DNA of 64,000 nucleotides from Actinernus sp. WN-2022. Its lineage: Eukaryota > Cnidaria > Anthozoa > Actiniaria > Actinernidae. How positions within the stretch are numbered: position 1 is the first letter of the stretch; every line of letters starts with the position of its first letter. Where the stretch lies: positions 139,644,365 through 139,708,364 of the forward strand of contig JAOWCC010001634.1 of assembly GCA_030867875.1 (NCBI GenBank). Direction: 5' to 3'. The notes below the pieces were generated by a model. It made no database searches and had not been told where the DNA came from. It saw nothing but the letters and a program-made list of their open reading frames with translations. The translations under genes were made by a program, and so were the position numbers. Shown piece after piece: positions 1-11,257 of this stretch.

Positions 1-50
1 AGCTGATTACCTCATGAATTATTAATGAGATCGAGAATATACGTATATAC

Positions 51-842
51 ATACCGTAGAATTCCGATAGTAACGGCCCCCCCGAAAGTAGCGGCTACCC
101 GAAAGTAACGTTATCTCTTTGGCTTTCTATAACTTCCCGAAAGTAACGCCGCCCCCCTCCAAAGTAACAAGGACTACCGTAGTCAAGCAACAAAACAGGG
201 CTAACGTATTTTATTTAGATGAACGTTTCAAATGCTACCGTATCAATGTTAGGTAATTACAAATACAAATTGGCACTAAATTGAACAATCGTTATATTGA
301 ATTTCATCCTATATTTCAACGTCACTTATTGAAGCGGTATAACTAGAACGCGTAAAACTCTCTTAGACTCTATAATCGGGTACCGTTCTATGAAAAAGTT
401 GTTTGTACATCGATCCGAACTACCGGGATAAACACAGTACCGTATTTTTCTAAATTATGTTTCAAACCTACCGGCAATTCAATAACTGACTACTGTGTAA
501 ACGTATGCATATGATACTGCTGTCAGAGTCCAATACAACAATTGCTGTTTAATGGTACGTCTCCAGTACTCGATTGTATGGTACGAACATTAATTCTGTG
601 GTTAGTAATAGCGCATATTCACAGTATTCATAATGCCCTTTTACCCTTCGTTTACGCGAGTATTGAATAAACCAGCATGTATCCATGACCCTGTTATGTG
701 CCCTTCCTGTGTCTGCCAGTAATGTTTTTCAACCATCCGAAAGTAACGGCAACCCGAAAGTAACGGCAACCCGAAAGTAACGGCCCCTTTGGCCTGCTAA
801 ATCCGAAAGTAACGGGCCGTTACTATCGGAATTCTACGGTAT
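51..842. mobile_element. Nonautonomous TIR element in a PIWI intron
   Basis: A 29-bp sequence at 51-79 recurs exactly as its reverse complement at 814-842. Just inside each end are short repeats of CCGAAAGTAACGG: several near 80-165 and four near 737-815. The outermost TA lies directly outside CCGTAG at both ends, so a TA target duplication is possible, as in Tc1/mariner-like elements; that is inference. No transposase reading frame is visible, so this is a nonautonomous element of about 790 bp. It sits just upstream of the first visible PIWI exon, inside an intron if the gene continues to the left. Confidence 0.8.
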
Positions 843-945
843 ACACATATACGTTCTGTGTTGCTTGCATGTTTACTGTGGTGGTAATTTAAAACTGGTA
901 GGTGAAGGAACACAGCACGCCTAATGCTTTCTTTGCTATCTGTAG

Positions 946-1053
946 GTATGACTTTTTCCTGGTCAGCCAGCACGTACGACAGGGAACAGTGACTCCTACC
1001 CACTATGTAGTAGTACATGATCAGTCCAAGTGGAAACCAGACATCATGCAGAA
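946..1053 (+). CDS. PIWI-clade Argonaute, third-from-last exon
   Basis: This exon encodes part of the PIWI (RNase H-like) domain, which in PIWI proteins cuts piRNA targets and silences transposons in germline and stem cells. The translation reads [20 protein letters not shown] and continues into VVVHDQSKW, the pattern of the PIWI domain just before its last conserved block. The acceptor ends in tgtag at 945 and the donor is AA|gtgagt at 1053. It enters needing one base and leaves after two bases, and the two leftover bases plus the first base of the next exon make a Lys codon. Earlier exons (PAZ, MID, most of PIWI) must lie left of the window. No frame damage is seen. Confidence 0.92.
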
Positions 1054-1369
1054 GTGAGTGCCTTTGTGTTATGACATTGCAATGGATTTCTCTTGGCACT
1101 TTGAGTCAACAAAAGGTCCTATGTTAGAGTGCACAGCTTCTTACTTGTTAGCGAGCAAGTACAGATGCAGTGAGCCAATCATACACTGAAGTAGTTTGTG
1201 ATTGGCTTTACTTCAAGTGCCTACGAGTTGATCTCATTTGAAAATCCTTTCGAATTAAGGAAGGGTGGTGCTTTCCGTTTGTCAATATCTCATCTCATTC
1301 CAGAGATATTCAGGTTTTGTGCAATATGCAAATGAGATTAATGTGATGCCATTTGATGGACAGAAGCCT

Positions 1370-1500
1370 GTCTCATTCTGACGTAAAATATTCACAAATA
1401 CCAGCGAGAAGGTGCAGAAGTTCAACTACAACAATACATAGAGTTGTGAATAACCCATCTTGCCGCTGGTATTTATGAATATTTAACATCAGAATGAGAC
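1370..1500. mobile_element. Foldback element (MITE), 131 bp
   Basis: Bases 1370-1406 and 1464-1500 are inverted repeats of about 37 bp with three mismatches, starting GTCTCATTCTGA and ending in the reverse complement. The 57-bp centre has no coding potential. It lies in a PIWI intron. The sequence just before it (about 1235-1345) resembles the reverse complement of 22425-22510, so another diverged repeat flanks it. Confidence 0.75.
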
Positions 1501-2239
1501 TAACATTGAGTAAATGCGTCTGTACTCATCGCATCCAGCGGTAATTCTTGAATACGAAACTGGACAATTGAAAGTCGAAAATAATTAGGTGGTTAGTTAT
1601 CTATGGTTGTATTTACTTTTCCTTGTGATTGATTCAAGTGAAAACCACTCACATTTAACATCAGTCCGTGTTTGGTTCATTCCGTTTGTACTTACTCCCA
1701 TGATTTATCACATTACAATAGAAAAGCTAAGCAAACAAAACCAAAGTAATCCCGTATTACTTTCGACACGAGACGAACACTGCTCTAATGTTACTAATAA
1801 TAGACATGCAACGGGTTCTCGAATTTGATTGGCTGAGAGCAGATGTATTTATACTAAACACCAGTGCCGAGTCATGTAATACCTCAGATGTGAAAAAACT
1901 ATATCCAACCAGAACTCATGAATTGGATTGCCTGAGAGGCGGCGGTGTTTCCAAACGTTTGCAACAATGTAGAACAACAACAAAGAGAGTTTTCCACATT
2001 TACAGCCAGGAGAAGTTGAAAAACTGAAGCAAAATCGTTTGCATGACATCATGACAAAAAGCACAAAATAATACATGGCTTTCTCGTGCAATTCTGGATT
2101 AATTTGAACTCATGAGATTTTTCCAAGAGCTCAAGTTGTGTGGGCTCATGAATCCAATTTTGATACACTTCGAAAGTTTCACTCGTTCAAATTAATCCCG
2201 AATTGCACTCTAATCCATATGATTACCTATACTAATTAA

Positions 2240-2434
<195 letters not shown>

Positions 2435-3084
2435 TGAAGACAAAAATAACCATTCGGATTAGCAAGTATCATTGAAGATATACTGTAGAACATTTGAGAC
2501 GCGTTTGATGAAGGATGGCAAAGATTCGAGTGGATTAAAACTGTTTTAAGAAAACTTTAGAGCAATTTGAAATCGGTTCACTTTAACCGAAATCAAGTTT
2601 CTAGAATACACTTTTGTAATCCACTTTAATAGCTTGGCCATCATCTATTGAAAAGTTTGAAAAGCATATCAGGACATTCACATGGTATTTCTCTTCTATC
2701 TCAGGATGTTTAGTATGCACACTCGTTTTTAAATAGATTAATTAATTAATTTATATTTATTTACAACATTTGGGCGTAACGCCACAGGAAACAAACAATA
2801 GGACTCAAAGTCCCCTACGAGGCTTGTCTCCGCAAACTTGTATTAATCTTCAGATATAACTTGGCCCTTTTATTAGACAATTATTACACTTACTATAACT
2901 TGTATTATGATATTTATTATTATTGTTGTTGTATTATTATATTACTGTAAGACTCGGTATGTATTTTACCGGTTGAGAAATAAAGACATTATTATTATTA
3001 TTTGTTATGATTTGTTATTAAGGTTTAATTTAATTGTCCCTTTAAGTTATTTACATTGTAACCTACATGTGCATTTTGTTTTAG

Positions 3085-3171
3085 TATGCACACAAACTGG
3101 CATTCCAAGTGGGCCAAAGTATCCATGCCGAGCCATCTCACGAGCTGTCAGACAGGCTGTTCTTCTTGTAA
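3085..3171 (+). CDS. PIWI-clade Argonaute, terminal exon with stop
   Basis: After ttttgttttag the reading frame gives YAHKLAFQVGQS, then IHAEPSHELSDRLFFL and TAA. Ending in a hydrophobic ..RLFFL or ..RLYYL is typical of PIWI proteins, so this is the true C-terminus. The conserved YAHKLAF block directly follows PAPCQ of the previous exon in known family members. The frame is intact across all three exons, so the gene looks functional, though PIWIL1-like and PIWIL2-like members cannot be told apart from this tail. No canonical AATAAA was found shortly after the stop. Confidence 0.95.
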   Translation, partial: YAHKLAFQVGQSIHAEPSHELSDRLFFL

Positions 3172-4430
3172 AGATGATGGGAGTGGTCCTTCTGAAGACC
3201 CCACTTGAGACTCCCCCTTCTTGTTTTAAGATCCCTTGTTTTTACCTACAAAATGATGGCCTGGTAACTGAGGAATACAATCCTTTGGTCACAAAAACAA
3301 GATGATAGTGAAGGTCTACATTTGTGCGTAAAAGTGTGCTAGATCTGGTCACCTTGATCAATGTAGTTATGTTAGATTTTGTTAAACAATAGAGCGGATT
3401 TCGTATGAGTGGGCAAGTTACGGCAATGACTTACGGCACGGTTAGTCTACGACATGCCGTGACATGAAATGGTTTCCCATCCAATCAAATTACAGAGTGA
3501 GCTAAGTGTTTGCCACTCATACAAAATCCGCTGTACTACTACAGTTTAATTTTTTCATGACAAATGCAAAGATTTTTTTTAAATCAAGTGAAGTGTCGTC
3601 TTGATGGAAGTCTAGTACAAGCCTTACTTCCATGCTAGATCTAATTAATACTTATGAACCCAACCAGTAGCCCATGATCACTGGAAGTTAATCGTTTGAG
3701 ATAGTACGTTACTGTTACCTACAATACGCTGCAGTATTGTGCAGTCTATTCCTGGTTTGTAATTAGTCCCAAGGGAGTAAACTCGTGAAGACAGCAGCCA
3801 TGTTTGTCGAACTACCAAAACAAATTTTGGTTAGGCGATCAAGCTTTTGTGGTCCCTTCCTGTAGGCAACACATGAATTGCTATCAAAATACAATAGAAT
3901 TAACACAATACAAAACAATAGAACGAAATACACAATACAATAGAACACAATACAATCTGGTAGTAATTCATGTCTGCCTACAAGAAGGGAAAACCAAAAC
4001 TTTGCTCGATCCAATATCGTTCGAAAATTTGCCCATCCAATGTTGGACCAACATTTTTTGTTTGCTCAAAATTAATATTGGATGAAGTTTTCTCTTGTTC
4101 GATCAAACGTTGACAGCGTTTTGCCCCCACCTTAAATAAAATTTTCATCCAACCAAGTTGAATCGTGTTATCCAACATTCTTCGATAGTTTGGTGATGGA
4201 ATAATCAGCGAAGTCTCTTCTTTCTTTTGCCAACACCAACCAGCCATAACAACGTCACGTGATTACAAAGAATAGTAAATTTCGAAGGATCTGTAAATAT
4301 ACATACAGACATGCTGTTGGGAATTTCTCAAGAACCACGTTAAGTGTTTATATAAAATTACCATGTTTTATCGTTCAGGACCCGGTTGTTCGAAGCAAGG
4401 TTAACTTTATCCCTAAGACAGTGCTAAATC
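3172..4430. other. Intergenic and 3' UTR stretch with a foldback element
   Basis: This follows the PIWI stop codon. The first 600 bases presumably include the 3' UTR. At 3834-4008 an imperfect inverted repeat (arms about 3843-3881 and 3962-4000) flanks a CAATA-rich microsatellite, forming a small foldback element. Bases 4018-4230 are AT-rich and contain diverged repeat sequence. No convincing exon was seen. Confidence 0.5.
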
Positions 4431-4438
4431 TGTACAGT

Positions 4439-4540
4439 TACCCTCGGGTTAGCGAGTTTACCCTCGAGTTAGCGAGTTTACCCTCGTGATAGCGAGTTTA
4501 CCCTCGGGTTAGCGATTTAACCCCGAGGTTGCGCTTACCC
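4439..4540. repeat. 20-bp tandem repeat
   Basis: About five units of a 20-bp motif, consensus TTACCCTCGGGTTAGCGAGT, stand head to tail with few substitutions; the last unit is degenerate. The unit contains TTACCC/GGGTTA-like pieces but is not a plain telomeric repeat. There are no spacers, so it is not a CRISPR-like structure. From 4541 to about 5600 I see no gene. Confidence 0.75.
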
Positions 4541-5620
4541 CTTGCCTCGAACAATCGGGCCCAGTTGTGTTCTAAACCCCTTTATAAAATAACCCAGAGG
4601 AAACTCGCGCGCTGATTGGCGGAAAGCCGTATTTATATGAGTCTATAGACATGGAAATTCGGTGGGGTGATGGCATGCGATTATGAATGAAATCAAAATG
4701 GCAAACGACAAGGAAGAATGTCTTAACCAAACGTTAACTTTCAATACGATTTTAATCAGCAAAATCGGCAGATATATTTAACAAAAATACAACCGACCGA
4801 CATGAAGTTATCAAAGTTGCTAACCAACCCGGCCGAGATATTTTTATTCGCGGATTCAAGAAACAAAACCACTTCTCTTTTAACTTATTTAGTACGGTAA
4901 AACAAAAACACGTAAACGGCTAACAAGTCTAGTTTTTAAACAATCCCCCTGATAGACGAATAAAGTGATTTCGAGCTAGAGACGGGAAAGGAAAAGCAAC
5001 ACTCGTTCGATTGTTTTTCCCGATGTCAACTAAATGTAGGCGATGTATCAGGCCAATTGTTATCATTCAAGGTTGTTAGTTTTCTCCTTGCCATTTTATG
5101 AACAACTACATGTCTTTGGAAAGAGAATCAGAATTTTGGAAACTCACGTGCGACAGTTGAGAAGTTATGCCAAATCGAAACTTATTGATTTTTCACAGAA
5201 CAAAATTAGCTTTTCCCTCTAACCTTGCACTCTTAGCCTCGCCTCGTGGTAAGGAAGGTCCCAACAGCTAGATCTTTCCATTGAGTTTGGCGAAAATAAA
5301 AGTTCATTCAACTAAGTTCAACGAGGACGGGAATTGTGTTTACTCGGGTACATTCAGCGACAAAAACAGTTCAAGTCCTATGGCTTAAATTTCCGGTAAA
5401 CATTGTCTTGAATTCCGAGTTATTCTTTTCGGGGAATGTTGAAACATATATTTTAAAAATAGAGCCACACACTGACAGGACATGCCTTCGTTTCTCTCAG
5501 TTCTGTCTTGTGAGATTTCCCGGCGGTCGATTTCTGACGACTGTTACTGTTAGGAGAATTGATCTTCAGATCGCGCGTGCTTAAGATTTATCTCGTGTTT
5601 TTCCTGTTAGTTATTTTATA

Positions 5621-6966
5621 AAAGCAATATAACACGATTTCCATGTCTTTGTTCTCATATATAAACATATATGTTGAGAGAGGATACTAAAAAAAACTGA
5701 CAAAACAAGAGAAGACGAGAACTGGGGTAGACAACGTGAAGGGAGTGGGAATGGGGAGAGAAAGGGGAAAGGGAAAGAGGGCCTGTGGACATCGTATTCA
5801 GAACCTTGTTCCGGTATACCAGCTGCTGGTATACCCCTATCTGTCATGTCTAAAATCAGATGAGCCCAGCCTTAGGTTTTGTTGAGGGATTTCCCAAACG
5901 TGATATCACTTAGACGGGAGCAGGAAGAGTGTCTTGAAAACCTGGCGAGTGGCAAAGATGTGTTTGTGTAACAGAGACAAGAAGAATACGAAAAGAACTT
6001 AGATATTTTGAACTGTTGCTGCACGAGCGAGCTGTCTGTCGTATTAGTTTCGTGATCGTAGTTTGTTGTATTTTTAGTCAGTTGGATTTTGGAAGTAAAC
6101 AACTCAGTTCAGTCTCAGTCTTGTGGAAAGTTTAATTTAACCGACCACTGCTACATTTGCAACGTTGCCTACTGGCTTCGGGCGGAAGAGCTTAATTTTT
6201 CAGTTATTCCCTCGCTTGATGAACGTTTTGCATGCAATTGGGATATCAGCCGCCGAAATAGTGGGATCGTCAAAAAGATGGACAACAGAGCTGAAAGAGG
6301 AGAAGGTAAGGCAGCAAACTGTTGCAATAGCGATTGATGAAGTCCACTCAGTTACAGGATGGTAAGTCCATTTTTAAAATCATGTATAAAGCTAACTGAC
6401 TTCACGCCCAAATGGCAAATGTGTGAAATTCGAACCGAACTCGTATCGAAAAATTATATCGATCTACTCTACCTGGAACGGAATTCACAGTAAACTTGAT
6501 TTTATTTCTTTTGAAAATTAACGTTTATAGCTCTAGCTTTCTTTAGCTATGCAGGCTTTAAACTGTGCGTCTTTTTTCCCAGTATCAAGAGCCTGTGAAC
6601 AGGCAAATTATATAGTTATAGGTCCGCTTTGATATGCCGCGGTATGTTTACATCCCATCCCGCGTTGTAAATTGGAATTTGATAGACGGCTTGAAACCGC
6701 AATGCAGTGACAGCTTGACAAGTGGGCGGAAGAGGTTTCGGAATAGAATGTCCACAGGCTCTCTTTCCCTCCCCCTCTCCCCAGTCCCCCTCTTCTTTCA
6801 GTCCGCCATTTTGTTTTTGCACGTTTTATTTTCAACATTTTCCCCAGTATCTAGAGCCTGTGAACAGGCTACAGAAAAACTTGAAGATTACTCGCCTGAT
6901 TTTCTTTGTTCCCCCAACACATCCCGCGTGTTGATATAAGAGAACAAAGCGTGTTATATTGCTTAA
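5621..6966. mobile_element. Putative TIR element carrying a helicase fragment
   Basis: Pieces of the left arm (AAGCAATATAACACG near 5622 and a G-rich block with CCTGTGGACAT near 5753-5812) recur in reverse complement in the right arm (6725-6783 and 6930-6965). Arm similarity is interrupted by small indels, so the arms are old. Between them lies the RecQ-like fragment. A short AGCCTGTGAACAGGC motif occurs at 6590 and again at 6856, suggesting a nested or duplicated end. I infer a DNA transposon that acquired host gene sequence; flanking target duplications could not be fixed. Confidence 0.5.
6150..6361 (+). pseudogene. RecQ-like helicase fragment
   Basis: One frame reads TFATLPTGFGRKSLIFQLFP and later VAIAIDEVHSVTGW. 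These match motif I (Walker A, normally PTG.GKS) and motif II (DExH followed by a .S/C...W stretch) of RecQ-family DNA helicases. Motif I has an extra Arg between Gly and Lys, which should damage ATP binding, and only about 50 residues separate the two motifs, fewer than in intact RecQ proteins, so an internal part is missing. A good splice donor (TG|gtaagt) follows 6361, showing it came from a spliced gene. No later helicase exon was found nearby. Confidence 0.7.
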
Positions 6967-7845
6967 ACTGTCTTCTACATTTATGCGACCCAGATATTCT
7001 CCAGTTTGGCTTCCCTCAATCAGTCATATCTCTATCTTGGTTATCATTGGATGAAATAGAGACCAGTTGTAGATTTCCGTGACGTTTAAATGGTCAAGGT
7101 GGTTGAATGATGGCTTCCAAACCGGCAGGATAAGTCGTCACGGGCGCGTAAATATCCAAAGCACCGTAAAACTAGTTCTGCAGAAAATGAAAATGAAATA
7201 ATAGTTGTTACAATTCATTCGTGTGCCCGATACAGTAATAAATTCATGATTTCTCTTGAATGTAGGTATTTACTAGCCTCGTCTCCGCATTCTTCAGCCA
7301 TTATGTAAAGCGTTTGTGGTTTGGGTTAGGATGTTAGTAGAATTATGATTATCGAACTTAAAGCGATTTAACCTCGAGAACACGTTTGATATTCAGCGAC
7401 AGAGCTGAATAACAGTCTCGTACCCAGACCCCATTTAATGAAAAACGTGACGCGCGTAGACTAGGGACGACTAGCGTATACAAAAATGGCGGGCATTTCA
7501 AAATTTAGCGAGTACCTTGTTTTTTGTGAATAATAAGAGAGTTGCTGGAAAGATAAGATTCAAATACTAAGTTTTTATTTCCACAAAACAAACAATAGTA
7601 ACATTTAGGACATGCGACAAAAGATATTTGCTAATGTGGAGGAGCACAAGCATAAAACCACGAGGGTTACCAAAGTTGCTTATGCCCCTTGAAACTGAGA
7701 AGAAACATGTTTTGGACAACGTAATTTAAGTTTGGGCCACTGGGATAAAATTGGCTTCAAATACGAATTATTTACAGCCAACCAAGTACTGTTTCTGGTA
7801 AAATTATATCAGCTTGCGCATGCGCCCTAGTTATTCAGTCTCGTC

Positions 7846-8530
7846 CCCAGGGTCTTCTCAGTCAGATCCAAGATGGCGGCTACGTATACTCGGAGCAACG
7901 CATTCTCCCCGTTGAATTAACAATTATCCTGAAATGGCAAACACGCTTGGAACAATGATAATCGTTAATTCTACGATAAATCCTAACCCGAACCACTAAC
8001 CATCGGACGAGTTCACGGGTAAACGACGGGTTCTCCCTCACCTAGAGCTAGGGTTCACATAGCCTGCGTAGCTTCTCCTCCCCTCCCCCCTCCCATTTTT
8101 TGCTCTCGCCCCATTTTTCGCGCAGCCAAATAGCGAGAAAGTCTTCCTACGCTCCGAAAAAAAAACACGGAAACGCAGGCTAGAGTTCACAGGTAAACAA
8201 GAAGAGAAGGTAAAGAGAGGAAAAATATTTTTTAGCGCTCCTACTCGGACTCAAACTCGTAGCCCTTTGCGTGTAGTGCAGACGTCATCACTACTACGCT
8301 AAGCCGGCCTACCGCCGTTCGGAATGTAACAAATGTTTATCCTTGACTGGTTTTCAGAATGTCGTTAGAATTACGATTATCGTTATTTCAAGCGTGTTTT
8401 CCATTTAAGGATAGTTGTGAATTCAGCGGGGAGGATGTATTGCTCGGAGAGAGAAGACCCCAACCTCGTGACCAGGGTCTTCTCGGTCAGATCCAAGATG
8501 GCGGCTACTCCGAGAGAAGACCCTGGTAAA
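7846..8530. repeat. Cluster of short interspersed repeats
   Basis: The phrase GATCCAAGATGGCGGCTAC occurs at about 7866 and again at about 8491, both after AGGGTCTTCTC, and the inverted form of the AGGGTCTTCTCTCGG piece follows near 8509-8527. Between them a small foldback element (8058-8185) is bounded by AGCCTGCGT and ACGCAGGCT and flanked by matching GTTCAC. The segment 7960-8225 is related to 14990-15100. No gene is apparent here. Confidence 0.5.
8236..8310 (-). mobile_element. tRNA-like SINE head (diverged)
   Basis: On the minus strand this stretch contains TTAGCGTAGTAGTGA, resembling a polymerase III A box, and AGTTTGAGTCC, which matches 9 of 11 positions of the B box GGTTCGANTCC, at tRNA-like spacing. 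It does not fold into a convincing tRNA with a CCA-type acceptor, so a diverged tRNA-derived SINE is more likely than a tRNA gene. Confidence 0.45.
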
Positions 8531-8744
8531 CGCTGAATCACGTGACCAAAAATCTCCAGAAATCCTGGAGATTTTAATCGCGTGATGTGGGCATCCAATA
8601 TGGCGGCCAAGCTAAATATGGAAATGTAGCACGTGCCTACAAACCATACACGCTTGGCACAAATGACCCTAAAATCTATCACTTTGCTATATTTTCAAAA
8701 GTTTCCAACGTAGAAGATTGATTTTTTGTAGGAGGATGAAGACC

Positions 8745-9030
8745 GATGACCTAAACGAAATCCGATGCTTTGAACTACCGTAGACATCTTGATGACGTCA
8801 GAGTTACGTCATATATCCATTTATAATATATTTATCGATGTTTTCAATTACCTTTAACATCAATATATTTTTGATTTCCCATCATGTCGACAACAAAGAA
8901 CCGAAAACCCGAGTTCGATTGGTTATAAAGAGGGAGAAAAGTTATGAAATTTTGAATTTTGGCAATTTTCCCCAATTTGGCGGGAAATGTTCAATACAGA
9001 ACCATTTACAAAATAACTTCTTCATTCATC
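8745..9030 (-). repeat. Dispersed repeat family, copy 1
   Basis: This region, read in reverse complement, resembles 53560-53765. Shared landmarks include TGACGTCA, the run GAAAACCCGA.TTCGATTGGTTA and TTTGGCGGGAAAT, in the same order. The two copies are diverged by many substitutions and small indels. The protein potential is nil. The family is unknown to me. Confidence 0.6.
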
Positions 9031-9514
9031 TTTTAGAGTTTAAAATATTTGTTTACGACAATCTAGCAGTCAAAAGAGTAAATCGGTACCCACAACCGTA
9101 AGTTTTTTTAAAATTTTCAATTTTTGAGAGGAAATACTTTAAAATTCACAGTGAAAAGAGGAAACGTCATTATGACGTCATATATTTTTGAAAATGTCTT
9201 TTAAAAATAACTGTTCGAGTATTTTTCGGGTTTTAAAGAGGAACTGTACTTACTGTACACTGAATCGCCGCAATATGGTCTTTTTTATGTTTCTTCAATT
9301 TAGAAAGCATGACTGATGTCAGACCCATGACGTCAGAAAAGGTGACGTCACAGGAAACTTCAGTTCTTAATAACTCAGCAAATATTTATCGTAGAGACTT
9401 TAAAATTGCGGCAATCAAAAACACACATTTATGTTGTTGTGATAACATGCTTTAATTCAAACGTATAGGTAACGCACAATTTGACCTTAAAAGGAGTCGT
9501 TCGTTATGACGTCA
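8793..9514. promoter_or_regulatory. Cluster of five TGACGTCA palindromes
   Basis: The perfect 8-bp CRE palindrome TGACGTCA occurs at 8793-8800, 9173-9180, 9328-9335, 9343-9350 and 9507-9514, with additional ACGTCA half sites between. This octamer is the binding site of CREB/ATF bZIP factors. Part of the cluster lies inside a dispersed repeat. No nearby gene start was recognised, so a regulatory role is only possible. Confidence 0.4.
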
Positions 9515-10287
9515 CACTAACGTCAATATACAAATGTGTTTGATCATAGTTAATAGAGTGGAATGGTTATGAAACCCAGCGACCTTCTTTGTTATATGTC
9601 TTTGTTAGCTTTTTTCAACCGTGACCCTGCACAAAACACAATAGAAATTCCAATGTGTTAATCAATCAGCCAATAGAAACGTGTGAGTTCAGTCGTTCAG
9701 GGGACGCTAATGAACTATGACCCTGCACAATCATGAAATGTAATTTCTGCGCAAAAAAAAAATTAATCAGTTTTATATCGCTGATATAAAGACATGTTTT
9801 ATCAATCATTGCTTGCTCCCAAACTGACAGTCGAAAGTGCAACGACCTGGGAGCTCAAACAAAAAGGCTCCCGAGATCACTGTTGTGCCAATGAGACCGG
9901 ACCATTAATGTAGCACGATTATTTTGATGTCCGTACTATAACTGCGCATGTCATGACACACGACATAGCTACAAAGAAGACATTTAATGAATTTCTCAAA
10001 AAAATTTTTTTAGAATTAACATTTTAGAAGTCAGTTATAAAATTCGCATCCGTCTTATATCGGAGATATTCCGGCTCGGATCTATATCTACTGGTATATA
10101 GGCAAGCTTAATAGAATGGCTGGAGAGAATCGGGAGAGAATAGGAATTGGATAAGATAGTCTAAGAGTTCCGGTAACAAGTGATGTAAATTATTTATAGA
10201 GAGTAACACGTTTGTATCCCGCTAACATGTAGCTCAGTAATCTTTCACGTGGCCGTCCAACGATTCAGTTTACGTCCTTGTTCGAGA

Positions 10288-10345
10288 ATCAAGGAGTTAA
10301 GGAAAACCAAGGGTTAAGGAAAACCAAGGGTTAAGGAAAACTGAA
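10288..10345. repeat. 17-bp tandem repeat and neighbouring short MITE
   Basis: Three units of about 17 bp with core GGTTAAGGAAAACCAAG stand in tandem. Farther right (about 10480-10580) a short element containing GAAGCTAACGAGGAATC and AAGATGGCGGCGATGAC resembles the small insertion at 13355-13490. Bases 10600-11190 show no recognisable gene. Confidence 0.6.
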
Positions 10346-11198
10346 CAGCGGCTCGAAAAACAATAAAATAAAGGAAAAGATAGAGAAAGAATGGGAAAAA
10401 CCATTCGCAGAGCCGGTGTTTAGTTAACACCTTAGGAACCGAAGTCTTTCAATCAATCACCTGAGATTCGGATAACAAAGAAGTGAATGCCATGTTGGAA
10501 TACATAACAATAGAAGCTAACGAGGAATCGTTTCTCGGCGTCCGCCAAGATGGCGGCGATGACCTCGCGTGAAAAGGAGCTACATGTTGAAAAGGTACAG
10601 CAGTTTTCAGACACGCCACGCGCCGGGCATGAATCCGCAAATGTTTGCTCTCTTCCTATATCCATGGTGATCTGTTAATAAATTCGGCACATGAGTGGAG
10701 CGCATCTAAAACGGGCCTGATAAACTCTTACAATAATAACCTAATTTTACTAAGGGTCCACTTGCGTGACTTTTTATAATTGAATTTTTAGTTGAATGCA
10801 TTTTCATGGTCCTAGTGTGATTGTCATGGATTTTGCAATGGCGATCCATACTTTACAAAATAGATTATACTTAAAAGTCCCGAGCAGTCACCCTATGTTA
10901 GAAAGTTGTCTAAAGGCTGGTTCGCACTTGCGGCATAAGAAAAAGAAGTGCGTATACCGGCGTGACATAAGCATATGAAAAAGAACTCGTTCCTGTTTCT
11001 TATGTTTATGTTGTTATTTTACAAGTGTGAACGAGCCTTAATCAAGCCCGTATACTGCATTGGCTTCTGGGTAATAAGGACTCTCCTGTTAGTAGTTTTA
11101 TTTATTCACTGACGTTTTAAATAAATTGGCCAATACTTATCTCTCACCTTTTACATTGTGGTGTTCTTTGAGTAGTAAACTCCTTCCTGGGCTATAAC

Positions 11199-11257
11199 AT
11201 TGCAGGTCCAGGCACATTGCAGGCCCAGGCACATTGCAGGTCCAGGCACATTTTGTC
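11199..11257. repeat. 19-bp tandem repeat
   Basis: Three nearly identical units of about 19 bp, core CATTGCAGGTCCAGGCA, are directly repeated. A fragment near 11335-11375 shares TAGACTAATACGCACAATTAGAC with the foldback element at 14477-14596. Confidence 0.75.

Noticed and set aside
3804..4085. Overlapping frames on both strands near 3.8-4.2 kb
   Set aside because: They arise from an inverted repeat with a CAATA microsatellite and have no protein features.
4439..4540. CRISPR-like array
   Set aside because: Units are directly adjacent without unique spacers, and the DNA is clearly from an intron-containing animal genome.
5336..5584. 82-codon + strand frame starting near a promoter-like stretch
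   Set aside because: No domain, no splice context and no second copy; chance frame length in this composition.
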